This document shows, piece after piece, positions 6,545 through 6,941 of a stretch of DNA of 6,941 nucleotides. This stretch comes from Desulfovibrio sp. (GTDB taxonomy: Bacteria; Desulfobacterota; Desulfovibrionia; Desulfovibrionales; Desulfovibrionaceae). The number at the start of each line of letters is the position of its first letter. Position 1 is the first letter of the stretch. Under the pieces are notes generated by a model. It was given only the letters and a program-made list of their open reading frames with translations. It was not told where the DNA came from and did not search any database. The position numbers were made by a program, and so were the translations under genes. The stretch lies in contig JAITDR010000203.1 of the NCBI GenBank assembly GCA_031282465.1, positions 1 to 6,941 of the forward strand, read 5' to 3'.

Positions 6545-6941
6545 TTACGGGATCCGGCCGATGAAGCGCAGCAGCCCGTCCATGACGGTATACGGGTGAG
6601 GCGGGCAACCGGGTATGAACAGGTCCGGCCGTATATGGCTTCCTATTCCTTCGGCTTCCTGAATATTGGGCGAAGCGGGCAGCGAGCGGAAAAGTCCTCC
6701 TGAAATCGCGCAGGCGCCGACGGCTATCACGACCTTGGGTTCCGGCACGGCCTCGACGCACAGCCGCAGGGCGTCGCGCATGTTGCGCGGCACAGGTCCG
6801 GTGACGACAAGGGCGTCGGCATGGCGCGGCGAAGCCGTGAACCCCATGCCGAACCTGCCTATGTCGAAAACCACGTTTCCCAAGGCGTTCAGCTCGGCTT
6901 CACAGGCGCCGCAACCGGCGGCGGAAAGCTGGCGCATGCGG
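6545..6941 (-). CDS. NuoB / group 4 [NiFe]-hydrogenase small-subunit-like [4Fe-4S] protein (N-terminus cut)
   Basis: The 3' end of a gene running off the right edge; about 132 codons are visible and the reading frame stays open to base 6941. The protein belongs to the NADH:quinone oxidoreductase 20-kDa (NuoB-like) family, which also contains small subunits of membrane-bound group 4 hydrogenases (HycG, HyfI, EchC, CooL). Counting from the methionine codon at 6937, the four expected ligands of the proximal [4Fe-4S] cluster are C9 and C12 (AGCGACEAEL), C76 (VGACAISGG) and C111 (PGCPPHP). The segment FGMGFTASPRHADALVVTGPVPRNM is the typical family core. The C-x-x-C first pair resembles hydrogenases rather than the adjacent CC of true NuoB. 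The protein ends soon after the last cysteine, with no extra cluster domain, as in group 4. The methionine at 6937 is probably internal, since family members carry more residues before the first cysteine. It is likely the last gene of its operon. Without the large subunit, hydrogenase versus other complex cannot be decided. Confidence 0.88.
   Translation of the reverse strand, partial: RMRQLSAAGCGACEAELNALGNVVFDIGRFGMGFTASPRHADALVVTGPVPRNMRDALRLCVEAVPEPKVVIAVGACAISGGLFRSLPASPNIQEAEGIGSHIRPDLFIPGCPPHPYTVMDGLLRFIGRIP

Overview
The window is a GC-rich bacterial chromosomal segment in which every supportable gene lies on the minus strand. Gene content and protein flavour suggest an anaerobic member of the Desulfobacterota, probably Desulfovibrionaceae-like. 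The clues are an AICAR transformylase without its IMP cyclohydrolase half, an RNase II-family protein with a non-classical N-terminus, a zinc-ribbon threonine synthase, and a NuoB/group 4 hydrogenase-type small subunit. This placement is an inference from recognised protein types, not from a search.

In transcription order (right to left): (1) 6941-6545, the 3' part of a gene for a [4Fe-4S] small subunit of the NuoB / group 4 [NiFe]-hydrogenase family, cut by the window edge. (2) 6544-6309, a 236-bp intergenic region with a GC-rich palindrome and a good sigma70-type promoter (TAGACA, 17 bp, TATAGT). (3) A compact three-gene unit: AICAR formyltransferase (purH-like, 6308-5052), a large RNase II/R-family exoribonuclease (5035-2900) and glycerol-3-phosphate acyltransferase plsY (2885-2280), separated by only 16 and 14 bp. 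(4) 2279-2100, a 180-bp intergenic region with a stem-loop just after plsY, a candidate promoter overlapping short repeats and a palindrome, and two tandem hairpins. (5) Threonine synthase thrC (2099-645), followed after one codon and in the same frame by a DedA-family membrane protein (641 to the left edge, C-terminus missing).

Functionally this is mostly housekeeping metabolism: late purine synthesis, RNA turnover, the first acylation step of phospholipid synthesis, threonine synthesis, and a membrane transporter/scramblase-like protein. I found no mobile element, CRISPR array, tRNA/rRNA gene, phage gene or defence system. The points most worth checking are the structured thrC leader, the single-domain AICAR transformylase, the modified RNB protein, and the identity of the hydrogenase-like complex at the right edge.
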